A stretch of 64,000 nt of DNA from Nocardia blacklockiae (lineage in GTDB: Bacteria > Actinomycetota > Actinomycetes > Mycobacteriales > Mycobacteriaceae): assembly GCF_015477355.1 (NCBI RefSeq), contig NZ_JADLRJ010000005.1, positions 434,001-498,000 of the forward strand, in the 5' to 3' direction. Position 1 is the stretch's first letter. Every line of letters starts with the position of its first letter. The notes below the pieces were generated by a model. That model was given only the letters and a program-made list of their open reading frames with translations, was not told the DNA's origin and searched no databases. Below, piece by piece: positions 54,601 to 64,000 of the stretch. Position numbers and translations under genes: made by a program.

Positions 54601-55009
54601 GTTCACCGCGCCGCGCGTGCCCAAGCTGCAGACGCTCAACGACGTCATCGGCACCGAGCAGCCGGTCCTGCTGGACTGGGCGGTGGGCCTGCAGTTCCCG
54701 TGCCAGCGGCCGTTCGACCACCGCGACGGCGTGGCCGAGGTGCCGAACTACCGCATCCTGCCGGACCGCCCGCTCGCGGTCAGCTCCACCGACACCTGGC
54801 AGGCCGAGGAATTCGGTGGGCCGCTGGGCTTCTCGCAGATGCTGGCCAAGTCGGTCACCATCCCGACCTACATGAAGAACAACTGGGCGCGGGACTGGGG
54901 TTCGCTGGAGCGCTACGACCAGTACTACAAGGCGGCCCCGGCCGAGGTGAGCACCGGCACCGCGACGTGGTCCGGGCTCTGGTCACCGGGACAGCTGCGG
55001 GTCTTCTGA
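51629..55009 (+). CDS. embB: Arabinosyltransferase EmbB-like (EmbA/B type)
   Basis: A 1126-aa paralogue of the previous protein. Acidic loop NTSDDGYILSMVRVAPHAGY at 291-310; Met301 aligns with EmbB Met306. The N-terminal FLPVNQTTSAVDWPQ and LGSVQAPLMSQVPVDLTA and the ending GTATWSGLWSPG are most like EmbB/EmbA, which build the terminal hexaarabinofuranosyl motif of arabinogalactan. The GTG at 51629 is chosen for its fit to the Emb N-terminus. Only two emb genes are in this cluster, against three in mycobacteria. Confidence 0.87.
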   Translation: MPDAATAVLTKPSPPTPVATPRDFRTARLVALIAGLLGALFAIATPFLPVNQTTSAVDWPQHGTLGSVQAPLMSQVPVDLTASIPCALVDQLPAQGGMLLATAPPQGDRASLEAMFVRVSDTSVDVVDRNAVVASAQRSELSGCSSIVISSDHDRTYAAFEGATRQVEQPVAGGAPGATELVTAPIEGTLGGDLRPQVVGVFTDLKGAAPAGLSFHMTVDSRFTTTPTITKLVAMLAAVLCTLIALGALARLDSGDGRGHRRILPAHWLKPTWADGAIGGTLLLWHFVGANTSDDGYILSMVRVAPHAGYLANYFRWYGVPEAPFGWYYYVIQVFAQISTASVWVRIPALLCGILCWMVISREVVPRLGRGVRTSKVALWTGGLVFLAFWLPYDNGLRSEPIVALGALLTWVSIERAIATSRLLPAAVAILVAAFTLAAAPTGLMCVAALLAGIRPLVWIVVRRRRELAAGAGSGWAAKRWASTLVLLAPLAAAGFLVLTVVYSDQTFAAIQEANRVRQLAGPNLAWYEDYLRYYYLFVETVDGSLARRFAFLVMLLCLFTTMMVLLRRRRVPGIASGPTWRLMGIVFGTIFFMMFNPTKWTHHFGAYAGIAGALGAVTAVAVSATALRSRKNRSIFLAALLFALALAFSGINGYWYVSSFGVPWFDKTVSLKGIESNTIMLVLFGLALALVGWQSLREGYAKPPASAKSARGRRIRRFAAIPLTVVAALMVLFEVFSLVKGAVSQYPAYSLARSNIGAVGGATCGLANDILVEQNVNSGNLQPIVDPAHPPKDGDALAGGDPVGFSPNGVPTDLKADTVEVKPGTGNTSTQSVGAVFAEGQNAGTGGGTTQQAGVNGSTVALPFGLDPATTPVMGSYQEGVQQPAHLTSSWYQLPARSDDSPLVVISAAGRILSVDDTGAVKYGQSLTVEYGKKEADGSVTKLGSYLPRDIGPFPSWRNLRVPLDQISPEADTIRIVANDPILIGDQWLAFTAPRVPKLQTLNDVIGTEQPVLLDWAVGLQFPCQRPFDHRDGVAEVPNYRILPDRPLAVSSTDTWQAEEFGGPLGFSQMLAKSVTIPTYMKNNWARDWGSLERYDQYYKAAPAEVSTGTATWSGLWSPGQLRVF

Positions 55010-55017
55010 TTCCGGCG

Positions 55018-55056
55018 AGGGCCGGGCACGTCCGCACCGCGGTCGTGCCCGGCCCT
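55018..55056 (+). terminator. Terminator after embB
   Basis: AGGGCCGGGCACG (55018-55030) pairs perfectly with CGTGCCCGGCCCT (55044-55056), a 13-bp stem and 13-nt loop followed by TCTCGTT, 8 bp after the stop. Confidence 0.7.
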
Positions 55057-55123
55057 TCTCGTTACTACCGGAGGTTTCGTGTTCGGAGTCGACGGTGGCG
55101 CGGGGCGGGTCGCCCCTCGCCGG

Positions 55124-55324
55124 TCACGGTTCTACGCGCCCCGTCCACTCGTAGACCGGCAGGCTGCCCTCGTTGGTGTCCTGCCAGCGCGGGGTCACCT
55201 TGAAGCGCTCGTACCCGCCTTGGAACTGCACCCGCAGTTCGACACCCGGGGGCGTGATCGGAACGATCCGCTGCGGCAGATCGGCCGGCCCACCTTGGAG
55301 CACGGCCTTCGGTGAGGTTCCCAT
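55124..55324 (-). CDS. DUF5988-like small protein
   Basis: A 66-aa protein. VLQGGPADLPQRI, QGGYERFKVTPRW and the ending LPVYEWTGRVEP match the pattern of the short actinobacterial DUF5988 family. ATG 55322-55324. It lies 61 bp downstream of accD4 on the other side of the embB terminator, on the accD4 strand, and may be the last gene of that transcript. The function is unknown. Confidence 0.72.
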   Translation of the reverse strand: MGTSPKAVLQGGPADLPQRIVPITPPGVELRVQFQGGYERFKVTPRWQDTNEGSLPVYEWTGRVEP

Positions 55325-55385
55325 AGCTGAAGGCTCTCACACCGGACGTACTCCACCGGCCGAATCCGCAAAAGACACCCCGGTC

Positions 55386-56930
55386 CTACAGCGGCAACAG
55401 GTGATGCTTGCGCGGGTTGCGCTGGAGCTTCTTGTCGCGCAACAGGTGCAGGGCCCGGCGGATCTCCAGCCGGGTGGTGGCCGGCTCGATAACCGCGTCG
55501 ATGAAGCCGCGCTCGGCGGCCACCCACGGGTTGGCCATGGTGGCGTTGTAGAAGTCGATCATCTGCTGCCGGATCGCCGCGCGCTGGTCCTCGGGCGCGG
55601 CCTCGATCTGCTTGCGGCCGATCAGGCTGACCGCGCTCTCCGCGCCCATCACGGCGATGCGCGCGGTCGGCCAGGCCAGGTTCACGTCCGCACCCAGCTG
55701 TTTGGAGCCCATCACCGCGTAGCCGCCGCCGTAGGCCTTGCGGAGCACCACGGTCACCTTGGGCACCGTCGCCTCGACGAACGCGAACAGGAACCGGCCG
55801 CCCCGCTTGATGACGCCGATCTTCTCCTGCTCCACGCCGGGCAGGAAGCCGGGGGTGTCCACCACGAGCACCAGCGGGATGTCGAACGCGTCGCACAACC
55901 GCACGAAATGCGAGGCCTTGTCGGAGGCGCGGGCGTCGAGCGCACCGGCGGAGACCATCGGCTGGTTGGCGACCACGCCGACCGAGCGACCGTCCACGCG
56001 GGCGAAGCCGGTGACGATATTGAGCCCCGCCTGCCCGCCGACCTCGTGGAACTCGCCGTCGTCAAAGATGCGCAGCAGGATGTCGTGCACGTCGTAGGCG
56101 GCGTTGTCGGAGTCCGGGATGATGCCGTTGAGTTCCCGGTCGGTGTCGGTGATCTCGGGCTCCAGGCCCGGGTTCACCACCGGCGGCACCTCGTGGCAGC
56201 TGGTCGGCATGTAGCTCAGGTACTGCCGCACCCAGTCGAACGCGGCCCGCTCGTCCGGGGCGACGTGGTGGATGTTGCCGTACTCGGCCTGGCTCCGCGC
56301 GCCGCCCAGTTCCTCCAGGCTGACGTCCTCCCCGGTGACCTCGCGAATCACCTTCGGACCGGTGACGAACATGTACGCCGCTTCGGTGGCGACCACGACG
56401 TCGGTGTTGATCGGCTGGTACACCGCGCCGCCGGCGCAGCTGCCGAGAATCATCGAGATCTGCGGCACCATGCCCGACAGCGGCTCCACCCGCAGCGCGA
56501 TGTTGGCGTACCAGGCCAGCGAGCTGACCGCCTCCTGCACGCGGGCGCCGCCGGAGTCCTGGATGCCGACCACGGGGCAGCCGACCTTGGCCGCAAACTC
56601 CATGACGGTGCACACCTTGCGGCCGAACATCTCGCCGACCGAACCGCCGTACACGGTCTGGTCGTGCGAGAACACCGCCACCGGGCGGCCCTCCACGAGC
56701 CCGTGCCCGATGACCACGCCGTCGCCGTACAGCGCGTCCTTGATGCTCGGATTGCGCACCAGCGCACCGATTTCCACGAAGGTGCCCGGATCGAGGAGCA
56801 TGTTGATCCGGTCGCGTGCGCTCGGGATGCCCTTGCGCGCCCGCTTGGCCACCCCCGCCTCACCTGCCGGTTCCTGCGCGAGCTCGAGCTTCTTCCGCAG
56901 GTCGGCAAGCTTCTCGGCGGTCGTACTCAC
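55386..56930 (-). CDS. accD4: Acyl-CoA carboxylase beta subunit AccD4
   Basis: A 514-aa carboxyltransferase. N-terminal and C-terminal crotonase-like halves are intact, with the oxyanion glycines in [23 protein letters not shown] and [13 protein letters not shown]. AccD4, with AccA3 and AccD5, carboxylates long-chain acyl-CoA to give the carboxyacyl extender that Pks13 condenses into mycolate. GTG 56928-56930 shares one base with the TAG stop of pks13, so the pair is translationally coupled. Confidence 0.93.
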   Translation of the reverse strand: MSTTAEKLADLRKKLELAQEPAGEAGVAKRARKGIPSARDRINMLLDPGTFVEIGALVRNPSIKDALYGDGVVIGHGLVEGRPVAVFSHDQTVYGGSVGEMFGRKVCTVMEFAAKVGCPVVGIQDSGGARVQEAVSSLAWYANIALRVEPLSGMVPQISMILGSCAGGAVYQPINTDVVVATEAAYMFVTGPKVIREVTGEDVSLEELGGARSQAEYGNIHHVAPDERAAFDWVRQYLSYMPTSCHEVPPVVNPGLEPEITDTDRELNGIIPDSDNAAYDVHDILLRIFDDGEFHEVGGQAGLNIVTGFARVDGRSVGVVANQPMVSAGALDARASDKASHFVRLCDAFDIPLVLVVDTPGFLPGVEQEKIGVIKRGGRFLFAFVEATVPKVTVVLRKAYGGGYAVMGSKQLGADVNLAWPTARIAVMGAESAVSLIGRKQIEAAPEDQRAAIRQQMIDFYNATMANPWVAAERGFIDAVIEPATTRLEIRRALHLLRDKKLQRNPRKHHLLPL

Positions 56931-59900
56931 TAGATTCCTTTCGGGATCGCAGCCAATTTCTGCGTCAGGTCCGCACCGATGGTGGCGATGCGCGGCTCGT
57001 CGATGATCTGGAGGTGGTCGCCCGGGATGCGGACGATCTCCAGGTGGGGGAGGTAGTCGTCCCAGCCGCCGTTGGGCTGCCGTTCGGCGAAGCGGGGCTC
57101 CAGCTCGATCATGCCGTCGTGGTAGCGGTCGGCGAGGTAGAGCACCACGTCGCCGTCGTAGTGCGACGGCTGCGCCTTCTCGAGTTCCCGGCTGTCGAGC
57201 CAGGACGTGCGCTGGTGCTCGATCACGCCGCCGGGGATCTTCACGTCCGCGAACTTCAGCAGATCGGTGATGATCTTGTACTGCTCGGCGTCGGACGCGT
57301 CCGCGAGCTCCTGCAGCATCTCGTCGTCCAGCTCGCCCTCGATGCCGTAGGTCTTCTTCGCGAAGTCCTGGAAGCGCTCGATGCGGGCCCGCCGCCCGGC
57401 CGGGCTGCTGTCCTCCGGCTCGACGGGGAGCGCGAGATCGATCAGGCCGACGAGCCGGACGTCGTCGCCCTCGGCCCGCATCAGCTGCGCGACCTGGAGC
57501 GCGAAGACCGCGCCCAGCGACCAGCCGTAGAAGACGTAGGGCCCGCCCGGGTGCAGTTCGCGGATCTTCGGAACGTACTGGCGCGCACGCTCTTCCATCG
57601 ATCCCTCGACCCGCTCGAAGCCGTACATCGGGGTGTCCTCGGGCAGCCGCTTCAGCAGCGGCTCGTACACCAGCGTGTTGCCGCCCGAGGGGTGGAACAC
57701 GAAGACCGGCACGGCATCCGAGCCCTCGGTGCGCCCGCGCAGGGTCCGCACGAAGCCGTCGACGTCGCCGGAGTCGTCCTGGTGCTTGCGCACGATGTCG
57801 GCCAGCTGCTCGATGGTCTCGCAGTCGAGGACGTCGTCGATGTCGATCTCCGCGCCGACCCGCTCGGACAGGCGGGCCACCAGCTTCGCGGCGGTGTCCT
57901 CGTCCAGGATCGGCAGGGTGTCGAAGACGCCGCCCGGCGACTTGCCGGTGATGGTCGCCCAGGTCGCGTAGGTCAGCCGCTCGGCGGCGTCGCGCGGGGG
58001 CACGTTCTCCTCGGCGGATTTCGCGGCTCCGTCGCCGAACAGCGCCGCCTGCGCGGGGGCGGTCGATTCCTTTGCGGGGGCGGGCTTTTCGGCCGCGGTC
58101 TCGGCCAGCTTGTCCTTCACGACGGCGGCCGGGTCGGCCCCGGACTCCATGGCGGCGCGGGCCGCGGCGACGAAGTTGTCGTCGACGGTCAGCGAACCGC
58201 CCTCGGCGGCTTGCTGTTCGGCCATGGCGGCCACCTCGTCGCGATGCTCGATGGCGTAGCGCAGCACCTTGGACACCTCGTTGAGGCTGGCGTCGCGCAC
58301 GGCCGACACCTGCAACTGCGGGATGTCGAACTCGTACTCCACCCGGTTCTTGATGCGCATCGCCATCAGCGAGTCCAGACCCAGCTCCATCAGCGGGATC
58401 TCCATCGGCAGGTCCTCGACGGCGTAGCCCATGGACTCGGCGACGATGATCGCCAGCCGCTGCTCCACGGTCTGGGAGCCGTGCGGATCCCACCTGTCGC
58501 CGACGGTCTCGGCGACCACCAGATCGGCTGCGCCACCGGCGTTCTCGGCCTCCGCACTATTACCGCCACCGTCCCCCGTCATTCCGGCATGCTTTTGGTC
58601 GGAATCGCTGTGGATCCCGGCCAAAGACGTGCCGGGATGACTGGTGGAGGACGCGCCGGGACGACTCGAGGCCGACCCACCCGTGACCACGGCCTCGAAC
58701 AGCAACCGGAACGCGCCGTCCTGCTCGCCGTGCACCTGCACCGACGCGCCGCCGAGGTGCGGGGTGAGCGTGGTGGTCAGGTTCCCGGACGCGGGCAGCG
58801 GGGCATGCGCGACGGTCGCGCCGACCGCCACGTCCGAAAGCACCTGCGCGGCAGCGGCACTCACCAGGTCGGCGAGGTCGGTGACGGCCGCGGCGGACAC
58901 CTCCCAGGCGTGCCGCCCGTCGGGCAGCGCGACGTGCGCGCCCGGCGCCCGCCCGGTGCCCGCACCCGAGGCGACGGTGATCTTCGGCCAGTACTCCTTG
59001 CGCAGGAACGCCGTTCGCGGAATGTCGGCGAACTCCCCGGCGGGCAGCAGCGACGGCAGATCGACCCGGTGCCCCTGCACATACAGCTGCGCCAGCGCCG
59101 CGATGATGCCAGCGGACTCGTCCTCCTTGCGCTTGAGCGTGGGGATGAGCGCCGCGTTGTGCACGCCGGCCGCGAACGTGGTGCCCAGGACCTGCATCAG
59201 CGCAACGGAATTCGGCGCCAGCTCCAGGTAGGTGGTGATGCCGGTCTCGACGGCCTGCCGCACGGCGTTGGTGAAGTACACCGGATGCCGCATGTTGGTG
59301 ACCCAGTAGTCCACGTCGTGCACCGGTCCGGAGCCCGCGCGGTACACGGCGGCCTTGTGCACGGTCGAGTACAGGTCGGCGGTCAGCTTGGTGGGCTCGA
59401 TGCCGGCCAGCTCGGCCGCCAGCTCGCCCAGCAGCGGATCCATCTGCGAGGTGTGCCCCGCGCCGCGGGTCTGGAGCACGCGGGCGAACTTGCCCTCCGC
59501 CTCGGCCCGCGCCACCACGGCGTGCACCTGGTCGGGCGGGCCGCCGATCACGGTGTTGGTGGGCGCGGCGTACACCGCGACCTCGAGGTCCGGGTAGTCG
59601 GCCAGCACCTTCTCGATGTCCTCGGCGCTGTACTCGACCAGCGCCATGTTGCGGACGTCGGCCTCGGTGAGCATCTGCTCGCCCTCGCCCATCAGCCGCG
59701 ACCGGGCGCAGATCACCCGCACGGCGTCCTCGAGATTCATGCCGCCGGAGATGTAGGAGCCCGCGGCCTCGCCCTGCGAGTGGCCGACCACGCCCTCCGG
59801 CTCGGCGCCGTGCGCGCGCAGCAGCGCGGCCAGGCCGACCTGAATGGCGAAGACGCCGACCTGCGAGGTGCCCACGTCCCAGTCCTGGGCGTCGTCGAGG

Positions 59901-62227
59901 ATCATCTCGGTGACCGAGTAGCCGGCCTCGTCCTGCACCAGCTCGTCGACCTCGTCGACGGTGCGGGCGAAGATCGAGTTCTCCAGGTAGAGCTGCTTGC
60001 CCATCTTGCGGTGGTGCGAACCGAAGCCCGACAGCACCCACATCGCGCCCTTGGCCGCGGGGGCGTCGGCGGTGAACACGCCCGGCCCCGGCTTGCCCTC
60101 GGCGATGGCGCGCAGGCCGGCGACGGCCTCCTCGTGCGTCTTCGCCAGCACCGCGCCGCGCGAGCGGCCGTGGTTGCGCTTGGCCAGCGACCGCGCCACC
60201 GACTCCAGCGAAGCGGCCTGTCCCGCTTCGGATTCCAGCCAGTCGGCCAGGTCGGCGGCGGCCCGGCGGCGCCGCGACGGCAGGTACGCCGACACCGGCA
60301 GGATCACCGGCAGCGGCTCGGTGCGCTCGGCGGTCCACTCGGGGGTCTCGGCGGCCGCGAGTCCGGCGCTCTCGGCGACGGTGGGCCCGGCGGCCTCGGC
60401 CACCGAATCAGCCTCGGCCGCATCGGCTTCCGCGAGCACCGCCGCGGCATCGGCGACGACGCCGGTGTCCTCGTGATCCAGATCGATGTCGGCCGCACCC
60501 GTCCGCGCCGCGGCGGGCACGTACTCCTGGATGACCACGTGCGCGTTGGTGCCGCCGAAGCCGAAGCCGGAGACGCCGACGGTGGCCGTGCCGCTGTAGC
60601 GCGGGAACTCGGCCGGCTCGTCGACGACCTTCAGATTGGCCTGCTCGAACGGGATGTACGGGTTGGGCCCGGCGAAGCCGATGTTCGGCGGAATCACGTT
60701 GTGCTGCAACGACATGATGATCTTGGCCAGACTGGCCGCACCGGCGCCCGACTCCAGATGCCCGAAGTTGGTCTTGACCGAGCCGAGCAGCGCGGGCTGG
60801 TCGGCCGCGCGGCCCCGGCCGATGACCCGCGCCAGCGCGTCCGCCTCGATCGGGTCGCCGAGCAGGGTGCCGGTGCCGTGCGCCTCGACGTAGTCGACGG
60901 CGGACGGCGGGATCCCGGCGTCGCGGTAGGCCCGGCGCAGCACGTCGGCCTGGGCGTCCGGATTCGGCGCCAGCAGGCCGTTGGAGCGGCCGTCGTTGTT
61001 CACCGCGGAACCCTTGATCACGGCCAGGATTCGGTCCCCGTCGCGCTCGGCGTCGGCGAGGCGCTTGAGCACCACCATGCCGCCGCCCTCGGAGCGGACC
61101 ATGCCGTCGGCGTCGGCGGAGAACGCCTTGATGTGGCCGTCCTTGGCGACCGCGCCCGCGCCGTCGAAGCCGAGGGTCGCGAACGGCGCGAGGATCATGT
61201 TCACGCCGCCGGCCACCGCCACGTCGGCGTCGCCGCCGCGCAGCGCCTGCACGGCCTCGTGCACCGCGACCAGGGTCGAGGAGCACGCGCTGTCCACGGA
61301 GACCGACGGCCCGCGGAAGTCGTAGAAGTAGGACACCCGGTTGGGGATGATCGAGGAGACGCTGCCCGTGATGCCGTAGGCCGCGGCCGTCGCCGGGGTG
61401 TTCGCGTCGACCGGGGCGCCCGCCGCGATGGCGGCCAGGAACATGAAGTCGTTGCCCGACGAGCCGATGAACACGCCGACCGGCTGACCCTTCAGGTCGC
61501 TGGCGGGAATCCGGGCGTGTTCCAACGCCTCCCAGGTCAGTTCCATCACCAGCCGCTGCTGCGGGTCGACGCGCTCGACCTCGATCGGCGACATCGCGAA
61601 GAACTCGGCGTCGAAGCCCTTGACCACGTCCTGGTCGAGGTAGCCGCCGCGGGTGTTGGCCTGCGCCACCGCCTCGGCCAGCCGCGGCTCGGCGGTGAAC
61701 TCCGACCACCGGCCCTCGGGCAGCTCGCGGATGCCGTCGCCGCGGTTGATCAGGAACTCCCACGTCGACTCCGGCGTGGTGCCCGCGCCCGGCAGCCGGG
61801 TCGACAGGCCCACGATCGCGATGTCGTGCGCCTCGCCCGGCTGGTAGCCGGCGGTATAGAAGGAATCGTCGGCCGACTCCGCGGGCTCCTCGGGCACGCC
61901 GCCGGCGGCGATCACCTCGGCCAGCGAGCCGATGGTCGGGTGCTGGTAGACGACGGTAGCGTTCAGCATCACGCCGGTGAGTTCCTCGATGTCCCCGCCG
62001 AGGGCCAGCGCGTCGCGCGAGGCGAGCCCGAACTCCTCCATCGGCCGGTCCACGGTGATCTGCTCGACCGGCTGCCCGGTGGCGTCGGCGACCCAGCGCC
62101 GCAACCACTCTCGCAGTTCGGCCACCGACATCTCGCTGCCCGGCGCGGCCGCCGCGGTGTCGTCGGTGGCCGCCTCGCTCGCGGGCGAAACGGCGTCGGT
62201 CGTCTGAGTGCCCTCGTTGTCAGCCAT
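56930..62227 (-). CDS. pks13: Mycolate-condensing polyketide synthase Pks13
   Basis: A 1765-aa type I synthase. Order: acyl carrier 1 (Ser70 in FGLASRDAL), ketosynthase (Cys315 in DSACSSTL, His450, His490), acyltransferase (Ser817 in GHSQGE), carrier 2 (Ser1286 in LGLDSLMAM), a carrier-like domain without serine (about 1415-1485), and thioesterase (Ser1570 in YGWSLGA). It condenses FadD32-activated meromycolate with the carboxylated alpha chain and hands the product to trehalose. ATG 62225-62227 follows GAGGA. Residues 1196-1217, between AT and carrier 2, are encoded by a palindromic repeat element and are absent from the usual family layout. Confidence 0.95.
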   Translation of the reverse strand: MADNEGTQTTDAVSPASEAATDDTAAAAPGSEMSVAELREWLRRWVADATGQPVEQITVDRPMEEFGLASRDALALGGDIEELTGVMLNATVVYQHPTIGSLAEVIAAGGVPEEPAESADDSFYTAGYQPGEAHDIAIVGLSTRLPGAGTTPESTWEFLINRGDGIRELPEGRWSEFTAEPRLAEAVAQANTRGGYLDQDVVKGFDAEFFAMSPIEVERVDPQQRLVMELTWEALEHARIPASDLKGQPVGVFIGSSGNDFMFLAAIAAGAPVDANTPATAAAYGITGSVSSIIPNRVSYFYDFRGPSVSVDSACSSTLVAVHEAVQALRGGDADVAVAGGVNMILAPFATLGFDGAGAVAKDGHIKAFSADADGMVRSEGGGMVVLKRLADAERDGDRILAVIKGSAVNNDGRSNGLLAPNPDAQADVLRRAYRDAGIPPSAVDYVEAHGTGTLLGDPIEADALARVIGRGRAADQPALLGSVKTNFGHLESGAGAASLAKIIMSLQHNVIPPNIGFAGPNPYIPFEQANLKVVDEPAEFPRYSGTATVGVSGFGFGGTNAHVVIQEYVPAAARTGAADIDLDHEDTGVVADAAAVLAEADAAEADSVAEAAGPTVAESAGLAAAETPEWTAERTEPLPVILPVSAYLPSRRRRAAADLADWLESEAGQAASLESVARSLAKRNHGRSRGAVLAKTHEEAVAGLRAIAEGKPGPGVFTADAPAAKGAMWVLSGFGSHHRKMGKQLYLENSIFARTVDEVDELVQDEAGYSVTEMILDDAQDWDVGTSQVGVFAIQVGLAALLRAHGAEPEGVVGHSQGEAAGSYISGGMNLEDAVRVICARSRLMGEGEQMLTEADVRNMALVEYSAEDIEKVLADYPDLEVAVYAAPTNTVIGGPPDQVHAVVARAEAEGKFARVLQTRGAGHTSQMDPLLGELAAELAGIEPTKLTADLYSTVHKAAVYRAGSGPVHDVDYWVTNMRHPVYFTNAVRQAVETGITTYLELAPNSVALMQVLGTTFAAGVHNAALIPTLKRKEDESAGIIAALAQLYVQGHRVDLPSLLPAGEFADIPRTAFLRKEYWPKITVASGAGTGRAPGAHVALPDGRHAWEVSAAAVTDLADLVSAAAAQVLSDVAVGATVAHAPLPASGNLTTTLTPHLGGASVQVHGEQDGAFRLLFEAVVTGGSASSRPGASSTSHPGTSLAGIHSDSDQKHAGMTGDGGGNSAEAENAGGAADLVVAETVGDRWDPHGSQTVEQRLAIIVAESMGYAVEDLPMEIPLMELGLDSLMAMRIKNRVEYEFDIPQLQVSAVRDASLNEVSKVLRYAIEHRDEVAAMAEQQAAEGGSLTVDDNFVAAARAAMESGADPAAVVKDKLAETAAEKPAPAKESTAPAQAALFGDGAAKSAEENVPPRDAAERLTYATWATITGKSPGGVFDTLPILDEDTAAKLVARLSERVGAEIDIDDVLDCETIEQLADIVRKHQDDSGDVDGFVRTLRGRTEGSDAVPVFVFHPSGGNTLVYEPLLKRLPEDTPMYGFERVEGSMEERARQYVPKIRELHPGGPYVFYGWSLGAVFALQVAQLMRAEGDDVRLVGLIDLALPVEPEDSSPAGRRARIERFQDFAKKTYGIEGELDDEMLQELADASDAEQYKIITDLLKFADVKIPGGVIEHQRTSWLDSRELEKAQPSHYDGDVVLYLADRYHDGMIELEPRFAERQPNGGWDDYLPHLEIVRIPGDHLQIIDEPRIATIGADLTQKLAAIPKGI
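58578..58641. repeat. Palindromic interspersed repeat element inserted in frame in pks13
   Basis: 29-bp arms 58578-58606 and 58613-58641 around a 6-bp centre; the same element as at 23982-24054. Read on the minus strand it codes for [21 protein letters not shown] in the pks13 frame, without a stop. Confidence 0.85.
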
Positions 62228-62344
62228 CAATTCCTCAAGCTACCTGGGTGCGGGTATCGGGTGGGCAAGGATCGACAGCCAGTATCGCAAGGTCGCCCGG
62301 TGCACCGGCGCGCGCCGGGACCGAGCGACCGAGGAGACCGTCGC

Positions 62345-64000
62345 TCACTCTTCCTCGGGAGCGTCCGGGAAGGCCTGCTGCGTGTGACCGCCGCGCAGCG
62401 TGCCCTCCAGATACTCGGCCCGGCAGGCGCGCCGGGCGATCTTGCCGCTCGAGGTGCGCGGGATCGAACCGGCCGGCACCAGCAGCACGTCGCGCACGGT
62501 CACGCCGTGCCGCTGGGAGATGGCCGCGCGCACCGCGTCGGCGATCGGCTGCGGATCGGCCTTGTGCGCGCCCGGGCCGCGCTCGGCCACGATCACCAGC
62601 TGCTCGGAGGCGTCGTCGGGGTCGTACTTCAGGCCCGAGTGGCTGTCGGACTGGAAGACCTCGGCCGGCAGCTGGTTGGCCGGCACCGAGAACGCCGCCA
62701 CGAAGCCGGGGCGCAGCAGCTTGCTGGCCTCCTGCGCCGAATACTCCAGGTCCTGCGGGTAGTGGTTGCGGCCGTCGACGATCACCAGGTCCTTGACGCG
62801 GCCGGTGATGTACAGCTCGCCGTCGATGTAGACGCCGTAGTCGCCGGTGCGCATCCAGATGGCGTCGGCCGGGGTGCCCTCGGCCTTGCTGCCCTCCGGT
62901 AGGCGGTTGGCGAGGATGTTCTTGAAGGTCTTGCGGGTCTCGTCCTCGCGACCCCAGTACCCGATGCCGATGTTGTTGCCGTGCAACCAGATCTCGCCGA
63001 CCCGGCCCTCCGGCTGCTCGCGCGCGCCGGCCGGGTCGTCCACCGATTCGGCGTCGACGATGGCCGCCCACTGCGACAGCGCGACGTAACCGCAACTGAC
63101 CTGGGCGATGGCATTGGGCGCGTGCTGCTCGACCTTGACGATCCGGCCGGCGTTGAGCTCGTCGCGATCGACGTAGATGACCTTGGCCTCGTCCTCGGCC
63201 CGGGTCGCGGAGACGAACAGGGTCGCCTCGGCCATGCCGTAGCAGGGCTTGATCGCGGTCTTCGGCAGGCCGTAGGGAGCGAAGGCCTCGTTGAACTTCT
63301 TCATCGACGAGGTGGTGACCGGCTCGCTGCCGTTGATCAGGCCGATGACGTTGGACAGGTCCAGCGTCTCGCCGTTCTTGGGCAGGCCGCGCGCGGCCGC
63401 GTGCTCGAAGGCGAAGTTCGGTGCGGCGGCGAAGGTTCCGGCGCCGTCGGACACCGCGGCCAGCTCCTTGATCCAGCGGCTCGGCCGCCGGACGAACGCA
63501 CTGGGCGACATGATGGTGATGAACTTGCCGCCGATGGCCGGCAGGATCACGCACAGCAGGCCCATGTCGTGGAACAGCGGCAGCCAGGTCACGCCGCGCG
63601 AGTTCCAGTCCAGGTTGATCGCGTTGATCATCTGCAGCAGGTTGGTGCCCACCGCGCGGTGGGTGATCTCGACGCCGGCCGGGGTGCGCGTCGATCCCGA
63701 GGTGTACTGCAGGTAGGCGATATTGTCCACGGTGATGTCGGGATAGGTCCAGGACTCACCGAGCGCGTCGGGCACCGCGTCCACGGCGATGACGCGCGGG
63801 CGCTGCGCGGCCGGCAGCGGGCGGAAGAACTGGCGCACGCCCGCGGCGGAGGAGCTCGCCGTGAGGATGGCCGAGGGCTTGCAGTCGCCGAGCACCGCGT
63901 GCAGCCGGTCGGTGTGGCCGGGCTCGTCCGGGTCGAACAGCGGGACCGCGATGGTGCCGGCGTAGATGGCAGCGAAGAACGACACCACGTAGTCCAGGCC
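62345..64000 (-). CDS. fadD32: Long-chain fatty-acid AMP ligase FadD32, N-terminus beyond window
   Basis: Partial: 551 residues to the window edge, with no start of the family type; the missing part is probably 70-90 residues. ANL-superfamily motifs: [16 protein letters not shown] (P-loop), [32 protein letters not shown] and the C-terminal catalytic Lys in [13 protein letters not shown]. FadD32 makes meromycoloyl-AMP and loads Pks13. The stop is 117 bp before the pks13 start on the same strand, as in mycobacteria (fadD32-pks13-accD4). Confidence 0.94.
   Translation of the reverse strand, partial: GLDYVVSFFAAIYAGTIAVPLFDPDEPGHTDRLHAVLGDCKPSAILTASSSAAGVRQFFRPLPAAQRPRVIAVDAVPDALGESWTYPDITVDNIAYLQYTSGSTRTPAGVEITHRAVGTNLLQMINAINLDWNSRGVTWLPLFHDMGLLCVILPAIGGKFITIMSPSAFVRRPSRWIKELAAVSDGAGTFAAAPNFAFEHAAARGLPKNGETLDLSNVIGLINGSEPVTTSSMKKFNEAFAPYGLPKTAIKPCYGMAEATLFVSATRAEDEAKVIYVDRDELNAGRIVKVEQHAPNAIAQVSCGYVALSQWAAIVDAESVDDPAGAREQPEGRVGEIWLHGNNIGIGYWGREDETRKTFKNILANRLPEGSKAEGTPADAIWMRTGDYGVYIDGELYITGRVKDLVIVDGRNHYPQDLEYSAQEASKLLRPGFVAAFSVPANQLPAEVFQSDSHSGLKYDPDDASEQLVIVAERGPGAHKADPQPIADAVRAAISQRHGVTVRDVLLVPAGSIPRTSSGKIARRACRAEYLEGTLRGGHTQQAFPDAPEEE

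Noticed and set aside
55386-58493. AccD4 fused to an N-terminal extension of over 500 residues
   Set aside because: The extension is out of frame with pks13 and antisense-like in composition. The GTG at 56928-56930 gives the normal AccD4 start.
56816-62902. 2028-codon plus-strand frame opposite pks13
   Set aside because: Antisense to a gene with intact catalytic motifs, with low-complexity Arg/Gly/His/Val composition.

Overview
The window is high-GC actinobacterial DNA from a mycolic-acid-producing member of the Mycobacteriales, most likely a Nocardia or close relative. The basis is the complete arabinogalactan/mycolate toolkit (glfT1, glfT2, dprE1, dprE2, aftA, two emb genes, accD4-pks13-fadD32), the proteasome activator Bpa, and gene neighbourhoods that follow the Mycobacterium tuberculosis Rv3772-Rv3801 region. 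The genus is an inference; no rRNA or species marker is present.

Left arm (1-9.6 kb): a HisC/Pat-type aminotransferase, a secreted antigen-85-like esterase, a Ni/Co transporter and tRNA-Ser(UGA). The 3' half of that tRNA is repeated, diverged, at 8573-8629. The 4.9 kb between the two copies is a small genomic island of lower GC: a GntR/UTRA regulator behind three palindromic operators, a translationally coupled acetyltransferase, a PD-(D/E)XK-like protein lacking the usual lysine, and an AT-rich membrane-anchored protein. No integrase is visible. A methyltransferase-like gene ends five bases past the right copy.

9.7-16 kb: a TetR-NmrA-type oxidoreductase operon, a MarR regulator, a lactate 2-monooxygenase-like flavoenzyme, a quinone oxidoreductase, a class V aminotransferase homologue without an obvious PLP lysine, and bpa.

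16-24 kb: the galactan export and initiation operon (wzm-wzt-glfT1 and a repeat-rich membrane protein), then rsgA behind a small leader ORF whose ribosome binding site can be sequestered by a hairpin, then an SDR gene controlled from a 26-bp perfect palindrome, a secreted protein, and a divergent SRPBCC/TetR pair.

24-34 kb: glfT2, a GtrA protein, a GT2 glycosyltransferase plus DUF2142 polytopic protein, and the dTDP-rhamnose genes rmlB and rmlA-rmlC. Rhamnose supplies the linker that joins galactan to peptidoglycan.

34-41 kb: less specialised genes (MFS exporter with divergent MarR, DUF5753 regulator, DUF4282 membrane protein, an unrecognised small protein, a molybdopterin oxidoreductase).

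41-64 kb: the arabinan and mycolate core. A second GtrA is divergent from dprE1-dprE2 (DPA synthesis), followed by aftA, an unassigned GT-C-like membrane protein preceded by four DnaA-box-like 9-mers, embC-like and embB-like arabinosyltransferases, and on the other strand fadD32-pks13-accD4 (mycolate condensation), with fadD32 cut by the window end. A palindromic repeat element found between genes at 24.0 kb has a second copy inserted in frame in pks13. Intrinsic terminator-like hairpins lie at most convergent junctions.
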